A program made the translations under genes and the position numbers. Positions 34,309 through 42,325 of a stretch of 64,000 nucleotides of DNA are shown here, in pieces (within the stretch, counting starts at the first letter, position 1; each line of letters starts with the position of its first letter). Origin of the DNA: JAAXHF01 sp963665955. GTDB taxonomy: Bacteria; Desulfobacterota; Binatia; Bin18. The stretch spans positions 1,612,001 to 1,676,000 of the forward strand of contig OZ246887.1 of NCBI GenBank assembly GCA_965231765.1, given 5' to 3'. The notes below the pieces were generated by a model that searched no databases, was not told the DNA's origin, and saw only the letters and a list, made by a program, of their open reading frames with translations.

Positions 34309-36122
34309 ATCCTCAGGACTTGAACGTCATCTTGGCTACAGACTGTGGCAGTACGACGACCAAAGCGATTCTGATTCAGAAGCTCGGCGACAAGTATCGT
34401 CAAACCTATCGGGGCGAGGCACCGACGACGGTTGAAGCGCCCTTTGAGGATGTCACCCGTGGTGTTTTGAATGCGATTCAAGAGGTTGAAGAACTTTCTG
34501 GTCGGACGATCCTGGACGGCGAGCGTATTATCACTCCAGCCCAAGCTGAGAATGCTGAGACTGGCGTTGATATTTATATCTCGACGAGTAGCGCGGGAGG
34601 CGGCTTACAGTTAATGGTTGCCGGAGTGGTGCAATCCATGAGTGCTGAGAGTGCCCAACGGTGCGCCTTGGGAGCTGGGGCGATTGTCATGGATGTCTTG
34701 GCCTCAAATGATGGCCGACCGAGTTATGAAAAGATTGAACGCATTCGTCACCTGCGGCCGGATATGATCCTGTTGGCAGGCGGCACCGATGGCGGCACGG
34801 TATCACACGTGGTCGAAATCGCCGAGTATATCTCAGCGGCTGAGCCACGCCCACGTTTGGGCATGGGCTACCAGTTACCGATTATCTATGCCGGTAACAC
34901 AGACGTGCAAGGCCAAATCCAGGCAATCTTAGGCGACAAGGCGGCGCTTTCCATCACCGACAATATTCGACCAGTCCTTGAGCGTGAAAACCTGATGCCG
35001 GCTCGACACGCGATTCATGACCTCTTTCTTGCACATGTCATGGCACAGGCTCCCGGCTATAAGAAGTTGATTGACTGGGCTGGGGCACCGATTATTCCCA
35101 CTCCAGCGGCAGTCGGTATGATCATTGAGACCCTGGCTCGGCGAGCAGACTTGAATGTCATCGGCGTCGATATTGGCGGGGCAACAACTGATGTCTTTTC
35201 CGTTTTTCAGGAAGTTTTTAACCGGACGGTCAGCGCCAATTTAGGCATGAGCTACAGCGTGTCAAACGTGGTGGCAGAAGCGGGGCTAGACAATATCCGG
35301 CGCTGGCTGCCGTTTGCATTTGACGAGCAAAGTTTACGTAACCAGATCAAGAATAAAATGATTCGTCCAACAACAATTCCACAGACTGTGACAGATCTCC
35401 AAATCGAGCAAGCGATTGCCCGTGAGGCACTTCGCCTCGCCCTCGAACAGCACAAACAGCTCGCAGTCGGGCTCAAAGGCGTCCAGCAGGAACGCTCCGT
35501 GTCCGACGCTTTTCTCCAGACAGCTTCTGGTCAGAGTCTGATTGATATGTCAGCCTTAGACGTGATCATCGGCAGTGGTGGAATTCTGTCTCACGCCCCG
35601 CGCCGGGCGCAAGCCATGCTCATGTTGATTGATGCGTATGAACCCTTGGGCATCACCCAGTTGGCAGTCGATAGCATTTTCATGATGCCGCACCTCGGAG
35701 TACTCTCCACCATCCACGAGCAGGCTGCCACCGAAGTATTTGTTCAAGACTGTCTTGTTCACCTTGGCAGCTGTATTGCCCCATTAGGAACGGGTAAAGC
35801 CGGAGAGCCGTGTTTTTCGTACCGTCTTCTGTATGCGGATGAGGCAATCGTTGACGGAAAGCTATCATTCGGTGAGCTCTCTCGCTTGTCCCTAGAAGAC
35901 GGTCAGGAAGCGCAGATCTCACTCACCCCCAGCAAGGGTTTTGACTTTGGAGCAGGAAAAGGCAAGCGCGTCAGCCGACTCGTGAAAGGTGGAGCTGTCG
36001 GCCTCATCCTTGATGCCCGTGGCCGCCCGCTCATTTTTGCCCAGGACGAAGCGGCTCATGGTGTCCAGCTCCAGGCATGGAATACAGCGGTTGAACTGTA
36101 TCCGGAAGACGCAGGGGCGTAA
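34305..36122 (+). CDS. GlmL/MutL-family ASKHA ATPase
   Basis: 605 residues of the glutamate-mutase accessory MutL (GlmL) family, not DNA-mismatch-repair MutL. Two actin-type phosphate loops are visible: DCGSTTTKAILI at about residue 12 and GVDIGGATTDVFSVF at about 285, with YISTSSAGGGLQLMVAG between. In Clostridium, GlmL accompanies the adenosylcobalamin-dependent glutamate mutase, possibly as a reactivase. Here no mutase gene is present; instead a barrel-sandwich protein and membrane proteins follow. So the protein may serve a different partner. The stop TAA lies inside a perfect 22-base palindrome (36114-36135). Confidence 0.88.
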   Translation: MNPQDLNVILATDCGSTTTKAILIQKLGDKYRQTYRGEAPTTVEAPFEDVTRGVLNAIQEVEELSGRTILDGERIITPAQAENAETGVDIYISTSSAGGGLQLMVAGVVQSMSAESAQRCALGAGAIVMDVLASNDGRPSYEKIERIRHLRPDMILLAGGTDGGTVSHVVEIAEYISAAEPRPRLGMGYQLPIIYAGNTDVQGQIQAILGDKAALSITDNIRPVLERENLMPARHAIHDLFLAHVMAQAPGYKKLIDWAGAPIIPTPAAVGMIIETLARRADLNVIGVDIGGATTDVFSVFQEVFNRTVSANLGMSYSVSNVVAEAGLDNIRRWLPFAFDEQSLRNQIKNKMIRPTTIPQTVTDLQIEQAIAREALRLALEQHKQLAVGLKGVQQERSVSDAFLQTASGQSLIDMSALDVIIGSGGILSHAPRRAQAMLMLIDAYEPLGITQLAVDSIFMMPHLGVLSTIHEQAATEVFVQDCLVHLGSCIAPLGTGKAGEPCFSYRLLYADEAIVDGKLSFGELSRLSLEDGQEAQISLTPSKGFDFGAGKGKRVSRLVKGGAVGLILDARGRPLIFAQDEAAHGVQLQAWNTAVELYPEDAGA

Positions 36123-36135
36123 AATTTTACGCCCC
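36114..36135. repeat. 22-base perfect palindrome over a stop codon
   Basis: GGGGCGTAAAATTTTACGCCCC, a perfect palindrome whose centre contains the TAA stop of the MutL-like gene (36120-36122). Its CGCCCCTAC edge is like dispersed palindromic (REP-like) elements in other genomes, from memory. It could act as a hairpin between the two genes. Confidence 0.6.
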
Positions 36136-36149
36136 TACTGTGATGACGT

Positions 36150-37316
36150 ATGACCCACGCATATACTCCAGGCTTACGTGTCTCGTCCGATACGATTATC
36201 CGTAAACGGCGTCTTTTGCCTATTCTCGGCGAGGTCTTGGTGACTGGAGGGGAACAGGTTACTGCCACGACAGAGGTTGCCCAAACCGCGCTGCCGGGTA
36301 GCGTTTATCCGCTGAACATCGCGAATAAGCTCAGCATCTCCCCAGGCGAGATTCATTCGCATGTGCTGAAGCAGGAGGGGGACTCGATCGAGAAGGATGA
36401 CATTCTGGCCGAAAACCGCCCTTTCCTCAAATGGTTTCAAACTCAGGTGCGGGCGCCTATTAGCGGCACGATTGACAGTATCTCAAAGGTCACGGGCCAA
36501 GTCTTTCTGCGCAAACCGCCTGAGCGTATCCGTTTAGCTGCCTATATCGATGGCACAATCGTTGAAACCATACCCCAGCAAGGCGTCGTGCTGGAGTCAC
36601 ACTGTGCGTTTGTACAGGGTATTTTTGGCATTGGTGGGGAAACGGCGGGGCCTCTTATCCAAGCCGTCCTGAACCCTGATGAAGTCCTGACCGCCCAGCA
36701 TCTGACGCGGGAACACAAAGATCACATTGTCATTGGCGGAGCACTGGCTCAGAAAGAAGCGTTTACCCGTGCCCAAGAGCTAGGCGTTCGAGCCCTCATC
36801 GTCGGCGGGGTGCATGATCGAGATCTGACTGAGCTTCTCGGTTACGATTTGGGTGTCGCTATCACTGGCACTGAACAGATTGGATTGACACTCATTGTCA
36901 CGGAAGGTTTTGGTCGTATCCCCATGGCCAAACGCACGTTTGATTTGCTGGTGGCAAAGACGGGACAACACGCCTCATGCAGTGGGGCGACCCAGATTCG
37001 GGCCGGGGTGATTCGACCAGAAGTTGTTATTCCAATCATAAATACGGAAGAGTTCCAGGGTCAAGTCCAGGGACAAACCAAAGTTCAAAGTCCAAGCTCC
37101 ACAGTTGAACACAGCGAGGGACACGGCATTCAGGTTGGAGAGGTCGTGCGTCTTATTCGAGAACCATACTTTGGTGTCCTCGCCAAGGTGAAAGCCCTGC
37201 CAGCGGAACTGCAACACACAGCCACAGAAAGTCAGGTCCGGGTGCTGGTTGCGACGCTGCCCAACGGACAAGAGGTCACCATTCCTCGGGCAAATGTGGA
37301 AATGATTGAAGGCTAG
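36150..37316 (+). CDS. Barrel-sandwich/KOW-type protein of unknown function
   Basis: 388 residues, no signal peptide. The N-terminal part (about 40-110) has a lipoyl/RnfC-like barrel-sandwich pattern: INKLS-type strand, LKQEGDSIEKDDILAE and RAPISGTIDSISKVTGQVFL. The middle (about 160-290) repeats short motifs such as VIGGALAQKEAFTRAQELG and ALIVGGVHDRDL. The last 60 residues (VGEVVRLIREPYFGVLAKV, then NGQEVTIPRANVEMIEG) resemble a KOW-type beta-barrel. A low-complexity stretch (QGQVQGQTKVQSPSS, about 306-320) appears to be a repeat element inserted in frame. It lies 27 bases after the MutL-like gene, in one operon with it. Function unknown. Confidence 0.8.
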   Translation: MTHAYTPGLRVSSDTIIRKRRLLPILGEVLVTGGEQVTATTEVAQTALPGSVYPLNIANKLSISPGEIHSHVLKQEGDSIEKDDILAENRPFLKWFQTQVRAPISGTIDSISKVTGQVFLRKPPERIRLAAYIDGTIVETIPQQGVVLESHCAFVQGIFGIGGETAGPLIQAVLNPDEVLTAQHLTREHKDHIVIGGALAQKEAFTRAQELGVRALIVGGVHDRDLTELLGYDLGVAITGTEQIGLTLIVTEGFGRIPMAKRTFDLLVAKTGQHASCSGATQIRAGVIRPEVVIPIINTEEFQGQVQGQTKVQSPSSTVEHSEGHGIQVGEVVRLIREPYFGVLAKVKALPAELQHTATESQVRVLVATLPNGQEVTIPRANVEMIEG

Positions 37317-37334
37317 GGATTGGGGAGAAAAAGT

Positions 37335-38603
37335 ATGCCAGGCGTATGCAATAGTCTCACCTTCTCTGTAAGCTTCGTGTACGGTCTGTTTTTTTTCTTT
37401 GCTCTCTCTTTTCCAGCTTTTGCCCAGGACGTTTTTTCGTCACTTGAAGTCTTTGATATGCCGAGCGATGGGGGCGGGAGTATTGCCCTCCGCTGGCAGG
37501 TGCTCGCTGACGAGGAGTCAGCAGCGAGCTATCAGATTCTGTTTAGCCAGCAGCAAAACGGCGCATTCGAGCAGATCCTCGAATTCGCGGCCGATACACA
37601 TTTCGAAGCGGACATGAACGCTGCCTGGTGGCAGTGGGGGACTCTCCGCCAAGACTGGCATTTTGCCCGAGTTGAATCAGATCCTGAGCGTCAACTCACA
37701 AACGGAACAGCCTATTTTTTCAAAATTGTTCTTCAGAATGGACCACAACGTCTTGAGAGTCCGGTCGTCTCCGCCACTCCACAGGCCAATCTATTTAACT
37801 GGGCTAAGTTGAATAATTTGCTCCTACTCCTCGCCTTTGGCGGAGCGATCCTCTTGTCCATCCGCCGAGCCCGAGACAATCCCGATATCTTTTTGCGGCG
37901 GCTGCCTGGTCTGGACGCTATCGAAGAAGCCGTGGGTCGGGCCACGGAAATGGGCCGGCCGATCTTATATCTCACAGGCAGTGGAGAGCTGAACGGAGGG
38001 GGCGACCCGTCCAATCTGTCAACCATTGCGGCAACGGTTATTCTGGGTAAGGTGGCTGAACGGGTGGCCACGTATGGTGCGGAGCTCAAAGTCCCACATC
38101 GGTCTGCGATTGTGATGGCCATCTGTCAGGAGATGGTCAAAGAGTCATATTTAACGGCCGGCCGGCCAGATGCCTACCAGGCAGAGGCCAACTTCTTTAT
38201 TACCAAAGATCAGTTTGCGTATACCGCAGCCGTAGACGGCATCATGGTCCGCGAAAAGCCTGCCGCCAATTTATTTATGGGCTATTACTACGCAGAATCG
38301 CTATTATTGGCCGAAACAGGTGCCTCGACTGGCGCGATTCAAATCGCGGGGACTGATGCAGACTACCAACTGCCCTTTTTTATTACCACCTGCGACTACA
38401 CGCTCATTGGCGAAGAATTGTATGCGGCAAGTGCGTACTTGTCTCGTGAACCCGCCCTGGTCGGTACCTTACGCGCTCAGGATATGGGGAAAGGTTTCCT
38501 CCTTGGCGGCTTACTGCTCGGCTCGCTCCTCATCACAATCGGCGAGATTTTTGGCATCTCAGCCTTTCACACTATGTTCCACATTCTTTTTGATTTCAGA
38601 TAA
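37335..38603 (+). CDS. DUF6754-type exported/membrane protein
   Basis: 422 residues: signal peptide (SFVYGLFFFFALSFPAFA, cleavage before QDVF), a fibronectin-III-like domain (GSIALRWQVLADEESAASYQ ... FFKIVL), a membrane helix (LNNLLLLLAFGGAILLSI), a soluble domain with AIEEAVGRATEMGRPILYLT and AVDGIMVREKPAANLFMGYY, and a C-terminal membrane helix (LGGLLLGSLLITIGEIFG). This fits the uncharacterised DUF6754 family by memory. The start at 37335 follows GGGGAG; a TTG at 37320 is less likely. It is the third gene of the cluster after the MutL-like ATPase. Confidence 0.8.
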   Translation: MPGVCNSLTFSVSFVYGLFFFFALSFPAFAQDVFSSLEVFDMPSDGGGSIALRWQVLADEESAASYQILFSQQQNGAFEQILEFAADTHFEADMNAAWWQWGTLRQDWHFARVESDPERQLTNGTAYFFKIVLQNGPQRLESPVVSATPQANLFNWAKLNNLLLLLAFGGAILLSIRRARDNPDIFLRRLPGLDAIEEAVGRATEMGRPILYLTGSGELNGGGDPSNLSTIAATVILGKVAERVATYGAELKVPHRSAIVMAICQEMVKESYLTAGRPDAYQAEANFFITKDQFAYTAAVDGIMVREKPAANLFMGYYYAESLLLAETGASTGAIQIAGTDADYQLPFFITTCDYTLIGEELYAASAYLSREPALVGTLRAQDMGKGFLLGGLLLGSLLITIGEIFGISAFHTMFHILFDFR

Positions 38604-38621
38604 GAGATAGGACAATAGACT

Positions 38622-39161
38622 ATGACCTTTTGGAAACAGACCTTGCCCGTAGCCTTGTCGTTTCTGGTCGGGCTGACTTTTATCCTCCAGTACTATATCC
38701 CCCACCCCGTTTCTGAAGCTGTGCTGAGTGAAGCCTCGGTCTGGAATCAAATCATCTACGGCTTTGCCATTATTCTGGGGGTCGGTAGCCTGCTCCAAGT
38801 CCACTACGTTAAAGTCAAACGCCAAGAAGCAGGCTGGGGCTATAGCGGTGTGATGTTCCTGTCCATGCTCATCATGCTCGGCGCCGGCCTGTGGTCTGAG
38901 GGCAAAGCCGAAGGCACGCCATTTGGCTGGCTGTATACGTACGTCTTTGTGGCACTGCAAAGCACGATGTTTTCCCTGCTCGCCTTTTTTATTGCCTCAG
39001 CAGCCTATCGGGCTTTTCGGGCGCGGTCGCTAGAGGCAACCGTCTTACTCCTGACTGCAATCATCGTCATGGCCGGACGCGTGCCGTTGGGTGAATATCT
39101 GCTTGCCAGTCTTGGCCCAGTATCAGATTGGATTATGAATGTCCCCAACACCGCAGCCTAG
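38622..39161 (+). CDS. Polytopic membrane protein interrupted by an in-frame amber codon
   Basis: 179 residues up to TAG: five membrane helices, for example LPVALSFLVGLTFILQYYI, IIYGFAIILGVGSLLQ and YTYVFVALQSTMFSLLAFFI. At 39159-39161 a TAG follows VPNTAA. The same frame stays open for 32 more codons that read as a plausible sixth helix and tail (RAILIGVSLGG ... RAYLGGSED) ending at TGA 39258-39260. A single change from CAG (Gln) to TAG would explain it. So the native protein is probably 212 residues and this copy is cut short, or the codon is read through. It lies between two other membrane-protein genes of the cluster. Confidence 0.75.
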   Translation: MTFWKQTLPVALSFLVGLTFILQYYIPHPVSEAVLSEASVWNQIIYGFAIILGVGSLLQVHYVKVKRQEAGWGYSGVMFLSMLIMLGAGLWSEGKAEGTPFGWLYTYVFVALQSTMFSLLAFFIASAAYRAFRARSLEATVLLLTAIIVMAGRVPLGEYLLASLGPVSDWIMNVPNTAA

Positions 39162-39260
39162 CGGGCCATCTTGATTGGGGTCAGCCTCGGCGGTATTGCC
39201 ACCTCAATCAAGATTATCTTCGGCATTGAGCGGGCGTATCTTGGAGGAAGCGAGGACTGA
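39159..39260 (+). other. Amber codon plus coding-like 32-codon extension
   Basis: TAG at 39159 followed, in frame, by codons giving a hydrophobic helix (AILIGVSLGGIATSIKIIFG) and an ordinary TGA. The extension looks like an authentic C-terminal transmembrane segment rather than random sequence. TAG is an ordinary stop in other genes of the window (37314, 33886, ccmB), so a whole-genome recoding is unlikely. Confidence 0.6.
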
Positions 39261-39314
39261 GTGGGGACACACGGGCGCCTCTCTGTTGCCTACAATGCTT
39301 TTTACTCAGTCCTC
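39252..39314. repeat. Intergenic inverted repeat (ACTCAGTCCTC family), copy 1
   Basis: Arms GAGGACTGAGT (39252-39262) and ACTCAGTCCTC (39304-39314) are perfect 11-base complements. The right side continues AGCACTCATTACTCATT. It resembles the longer copy at 42250-42325. The left arm overlaps the end of the extended 38622 frame. Confidence 0.6.
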
Positions 39315-39335
39315 AGCACTCATTACTCATTTGTT

Positions 39336-40172
39336 ATGCAACACTTTGCCGAACGTATCCTCAGCCTCGACCGTCGTTTCATCTTCGTCTTGATCGGTGT
39401 GGTGACGCTGCTGCCCCTCCTGTATCCGGTTGGTTTTCCGATCCGTATCTCGCCGGAAGTCCAACGCGTGTATGATTATATTGAACAGCTGCCTGTCGGA
39501 AGCACGATTCTCGTTTCATTTGATTATGATCCGGGCTCCAAGGCTGAGATACAGCCGATGACGATTGCGCTGCTCAATCATGTCTTTGGCCGTAAGCTGA
39601 AAGTCATTGGCCTCACCCTGTGGGACACTGGGACGAGTATGGCCGAGTCAGTCCTGGCTCAGGTGGCGCAGGAGCTGGGGCAAATTCAAGGCCAAGACTA
39701 TGTCTATCTGGGCTATGCCCCGGGTGAAGCAAACGCAATTCTCAGCATGGGTCAAGATGTGTATGCCGCGTTTCCGACCGACTATTACGGAACGCCAACA
39801 CCGACGATTCCAATCATGCAGGGCGTACGCAGTTTGCGCGATATTCCGTATGTCTTTAGCCTCAGTTCAGGCTTTCCAGGGCTGGACACTTGGTATGTGT
39901 ATGGCAAAGAAAAGTATGGTTTTGAATTAGGCGGCGGGAGTGTGGCAGTCAGTGTACCGAAATATTATCCGCTCTTAAATACTGGTCAGATTCATGGCCT
40001 ACTCGGCGGCCTGCGTGGCGCAGCAGAGTATGAGACGCTGCTTCAGCGGCCAGGGAAAGCGACGGCAGGCATGGATGCTCAATCGGCAACCCATTTTCTG
40101 ATCATTGTCCTCATTGTCGGGTGTAATATTTTCTACTTTCTGAGTGGCCAGCTGGGAAGGCGATCTGCATGA
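39336..40172 (+). CDS. Membrane-anchored protein with an extracytoplasmic domain, function unknown
   Basis: 278 residues. One N-terminal membrane helix (FIFVLIGVVTLLPLLYPVGF), a roughly 210-residue soluble domain (RVYDYIEQLPVGSTILVSFD, then ESVLAQVAQELGQIQGQDYV and VYAAFPTDYYGTPTPTIP), and one C-terminal helix (THFLIIVLIVGCNIFYFLSG). The domain has alternating strands and helices but no motif I know. The first start in the family-like part is ATG 39336; the preceding codons come from repeat DNA. It ends with ATGA, overlapping the next gene. Confidence 0.8.
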   Translation: MQHFAERILSLDRRFIFVLIGVVTLLPLLYPVGFPIRISPEVQRVYDYIEQLPVGSTILVSFDYDPGSKAEIQPMTIALLNHVFGRKLKVIGLTLWDTGTSMAESVLAQVAQELGQIQGQDYVYLGYAPGEANAILSMGQDVYAAFPTDYYGTPTPTIPIMQGVRSLRDIPYVFSLSSGFPGLDTWYVYGKEKYGFELGGGSVAVSVPKYYPLLNTGQIHGLLGGLRGAAEYETLLQRPGKATAGMDAQSATHFLIIVLIVGCNIFYFLSGQLGRRSA

Positions 40173-40906
40173 GTGGCGAGATCAGTCATGGTATGTTGCT
40201 CGGGGTGTGGCTCTCAACCGCACTCAGTGTGTGCATTTATAGTTTTTTGTATAAAGACAATCCGCTCTTTAAACTTGCCGAACACATTTTTGTGGGCGTT
40301 TCCGTTGGCTATCTTCTAACCATTACCTATCATGAGATCATACTCAAAAAGCTGTATGTGCCACTGGTGGAACAAGGACACTGGCTGCTGTTGATTGCAG
40401 CGCTCCTCGGCCTCTTGATGCTGGCCCGCTTAATTCCGCAGCTGGCCTGGCTGAGCCGGATTGCCTTTGCCTTTATCTTGGGCATGAGCTCCGGGGTCGC
40501 CATTCCCAGATTTCTGTCGTCCTTTGTGCTCCAACAAGTACAAGGGACGCTGAAACCTCTTGCTTCAATCAGTCCAGAAAACGGGGCTATTGGGTTTACG
40601 TTGACCGAGTCGAATGCACTCCTGATCCTTGTTGGCGTCGTCAGTGTCCTGTTTTATTTTTTCTTTTCGGTTGAGCAGACAAAAGCGACGCGGCCTGTGG
40701 CCCGGATTGGGATTTATTTCCTCATGGTCTCGTTTGGGGCAGCCTTTGGCTATACCGTTATGGCCCGGATGTCTCTACTGATCGGCCGATTTGACGAGCT
40801 GGTGCTGTACGCCTCGCCCGCGTATGGCTATGCAACGCTGATTATTCTGAGCGGGGTTGTGACAGGCTTGCTGTGGTGGGAGCGGAAACGGACTGGGACG
40901 GTGTAG
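40169..40906 (+). CDS. Polytopic membrane protein of unknown function
   Basis: 245 residues with about seven membrane helices (for example MLLGVWLSTALSVCIYSFL, LLLIAALLGLLMLARLIP, FAFILGMSSGVAIPRFL, LLILVGVVSVLFYFFFSV). The loop KDNPLFKLAEHIFVGVSVGY is charged. No catalytic motif seen. The start ATG overlaps the previous stop (ATGA), so it is coupled to it. It is the last gene of the cluster that begins at 33976. Confidence 0.8.
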   Translation: MSGEISHGMLLGVWLSTALSVCIYSFLYKDNPLFKLAEHIFVGVSVGYLLTITYHEIILKKLYVPLVEQGHWLLLIAALLGLLMLARLIPQLAWLSRIAFAFILGMSSGVAIPRFLSSFVLQQVQGTLKPLASISPENGAIGFTLTESNALLILVGVVSVLFYFFFSVEQTKATRPVARIGIYFLMVSFGAAFGYTVMARMSLLIGRFDELVLYASPAYGYATLIILSGVVTGLLWWERKRTGTV

Positions 40907-40931
40907 GAGGGTTGGGCGCTATCGGGAGGAG

Positions 40932-40952
40932 GGAGCGACAGGCTGCCGCTCC
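40932..40952. terminator. Hairpin between convergent genes
   Basis: GGAGCG (40932-40937) and CGCTCC (40947-40952) with a further CAG/CTG inside can form a stem in the 72-base gap between the 40169 gene and the convergent rplS. T-tract is short. Confidence 0.4.
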
Positions 40953-40978
40953 TTGTAGTGCAAGATGTAGTGTAAGCT

Positions 40979-41416
40979 CTATTCAACAGGCTGAACGGCT
41001 GCCGCTGCTTGGGCTTCCGCTGCCGCTTTTGCGGCGGCGGCTCTGGCCTTTTTCCCTTCAGAGACGGGCCGTACTCGCTCACCTTTCAGCCGAGCGGCTT
41101 TGCCTCGGAGGCCGCGCAAATAGTACAGCTTAGCCCGCCGGACTTGGCCACGGACGGTCACTTCAATCTTATCAATACGCGGAGAATGCACAGGAAATAC
41201 CCGCTCGACGCCGACTCCGTACGAAATTTTCCGAACGGTGAACGTGGCCCGGTTGCCTCTATTGGCACGACTGATGACCACCCCTTCAAAGATCTGAACA
41301 CGTTCTTTGTCGCCTTCAACGATTCTGGCATGGACCTTGATCGTGTCACCTGGTTTAAATTCAGGCAAATCAGTTCTGAGCTGGCTTGCTTCAAGGGCGT
41401 CGATGATATTGCTCAT
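40979..41416 (-). CDS. rplS: 50S ribosomal protein L19
   Basis: 145 residues; the usual core is about 115. The core reads PEFKPGDTIKVHARIVEGDK, VQIFEGVVISRANRGNRATF and VHSPRIDKIEVTVRGQVRRA, with KLYYLRGLRGKAARL. It stabilises the 30S-50S interface. The last 30 residues form an alanine/lysine-rich extension (ARAAAAKAAAEAQAAAAVQ). It is the last gene of the ribosome cluster on this strand. The 241 bases upstream (41417-41657) probably hold its own leader and promoter. Confidence 0.97.
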   Translation of the reverse strand: MSNIIDALEASQLRTDLPEFKPGDTIKVHARIVEGDKERVQIFEGVVISRANRGNRATFTVRKISYGVGVERVFPVHSPRIDKIEVTVRGQVRRAKLYYLRGLRGKAARLKGERVRPVSEGKKARAAAAKAAAEAQAAAAVQPVE

Positions 41417-41657
41417 GGTGGTACCGTCTTCCTCTCTAAACGCCGCAACCTGTCAGCAGAGCGGGAAAGATCCCGAATCTAGACGACCGGGCGATATGTG
41501 TCTCCCGCCTTTTGCAGAAAATTGCTTTTTATATTCGCTGAAAGCTGAATACTGAGCGCAGTAGACTTTACCGCAACGTCTCCAGTCCCCTATCATGCAC
41601 TCAGGAGCAGTGTAGCCTATCCTGCCCCCAAGACCGGGTCAAGAGTCACAGGAGCCG
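41417..41657 (-). promoter_or_regulatory. rplS upstream leader region
   Basis: A 241-base gap with no gene. Near its distal end on the minus strand, TTGACC (about 41635-41640), a 17-base spacer and TAGGCT could be a promoter. Near 41540-41560 is an AGCTGAA-type low-complexity repeat. No RNA motif was recognised with confidence. Confidence 0.3.
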
Positions 41658-42227
41658 TCAGCTGACCGAGCGTGCCCCGAGCAGACGATCAAGCAGGATG
41701 GCTGCTGCCGCGCGGACGGACAGGTGGTTGTATGTGCTCACCCCGTGAATAGGCTCAAGAAAAGCGTCGGCTTGATCCAAAACTCTTTCCGTCAGCCCCC
41801 AACCAGTCCCTAACAGGAGAAGATACGGTGGCCCTAAGGCTTCGATACGACTACGCAGTTCAGTAAAAGACAGACGTTTTCCGCCGTCTTTTGCCGAAGT
41901 CGCGATGATCTGAGGAACTTCGCCAGCCTCATCCCTCACTACCTGAAGCGTCTCTTCAAGCGTCTCAGTCAAAGCCACGATATCGAGCGCATCTTTGCGG
42001 GTCACATTATAGGTGCTGCCATACCCAACCTGCCAGTGCTCAAGAATTTTCTCAGCCAAAGCACGCAGCGTCGGAACGGGATTCACAACAAAGAAGCGTT
42101 TGACTCCATACGTCTTTGCCGAGCGGGAAATATCATGGATGTCCATATTCGTGATCGAGGTCGTGACCACGGTATGCTCTTTGTCATAAACCGGATGGTG
42201 CAGGAGAGCGAGATAGATGTCAGACAT
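41658..42227 (-). CDS. SPOUT-type RNA methyltransferase (trmD-rplS associated)
   Basis: 189 residues of the small RNA methyltransferase family (Methyltrn_RNA_4) typically placed between trmD and rplS in deltaproteobacteria-like genomes. It reads IYLALLHHPVYDKEHTVVTT, then NMDIHDISRSAKTYGVKRFF and the C-terminal knot-like LLLLGTGWGLTERVLDQADA. The fold suggests AdoMet binding at a trefoil knot; its target RNA is unknown. The ATG at 42227 is chosen over the upstream codons (MAFPLSPQHSCLSLF), which come from the adjacent repeat. It is 82 bases after trmD. Confidence 0.85.
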   Translation of the reverse strand: MSDIYLALLHHPVYDKEHTVVTTSITNMDIHDISRSAKTYGVKRFFVVNPVPTLRALAEKILEHWQVGYGSTYNVTRKDALDIVALTETLEETLQVVRDEAGEVPQIIATSAKDGGKRLSFTELRSRIEALGPPYLLLLGTGWGLTERVLDQADAFLEPIHGVSTYNHLSVRAAAAILLDRLLGARSVS

Positions 42228-42249
42228 AGCGTAAAAAAGACTGAGGCAT

Positions 42250-42325
42250 GAGTGCTGAGGACTGAGTGGGAATGCCACAGCTGCTCGGCTTTTCCCGAAT
42301 ACTTTTCACTCAGTCCTCAGCACTC
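42250..42325. repeat. Intergenic inverted repeat (ACTCAGTCCTC family), copy 2
   Basis: Arms GAGTGCTGAGGACTGAGTG (42250-42268) and CACTCAGTCCTCAGCACTC (42307-42325) are perfect 19-base complements with a 38-base loop. It lies between trmD and the RNA methyltransferase gene and extends 16 bases into the 3' end of trmD. The arms are shared with copy 1 at 39252-39314. Confidence 0.75.

Noticed and set aside
34305..36122. DNA mismatch repair MutL
   Set aside because: Motifs are those of the ASKHA-type GlmL/MutL family, not of the GHKL ATPase.
39159..39161. Alternative genetic code with amber as a sense codon
   Set aside because: Other genes in the window end in TAG at sensible places, so a general reassignment is unlikely.
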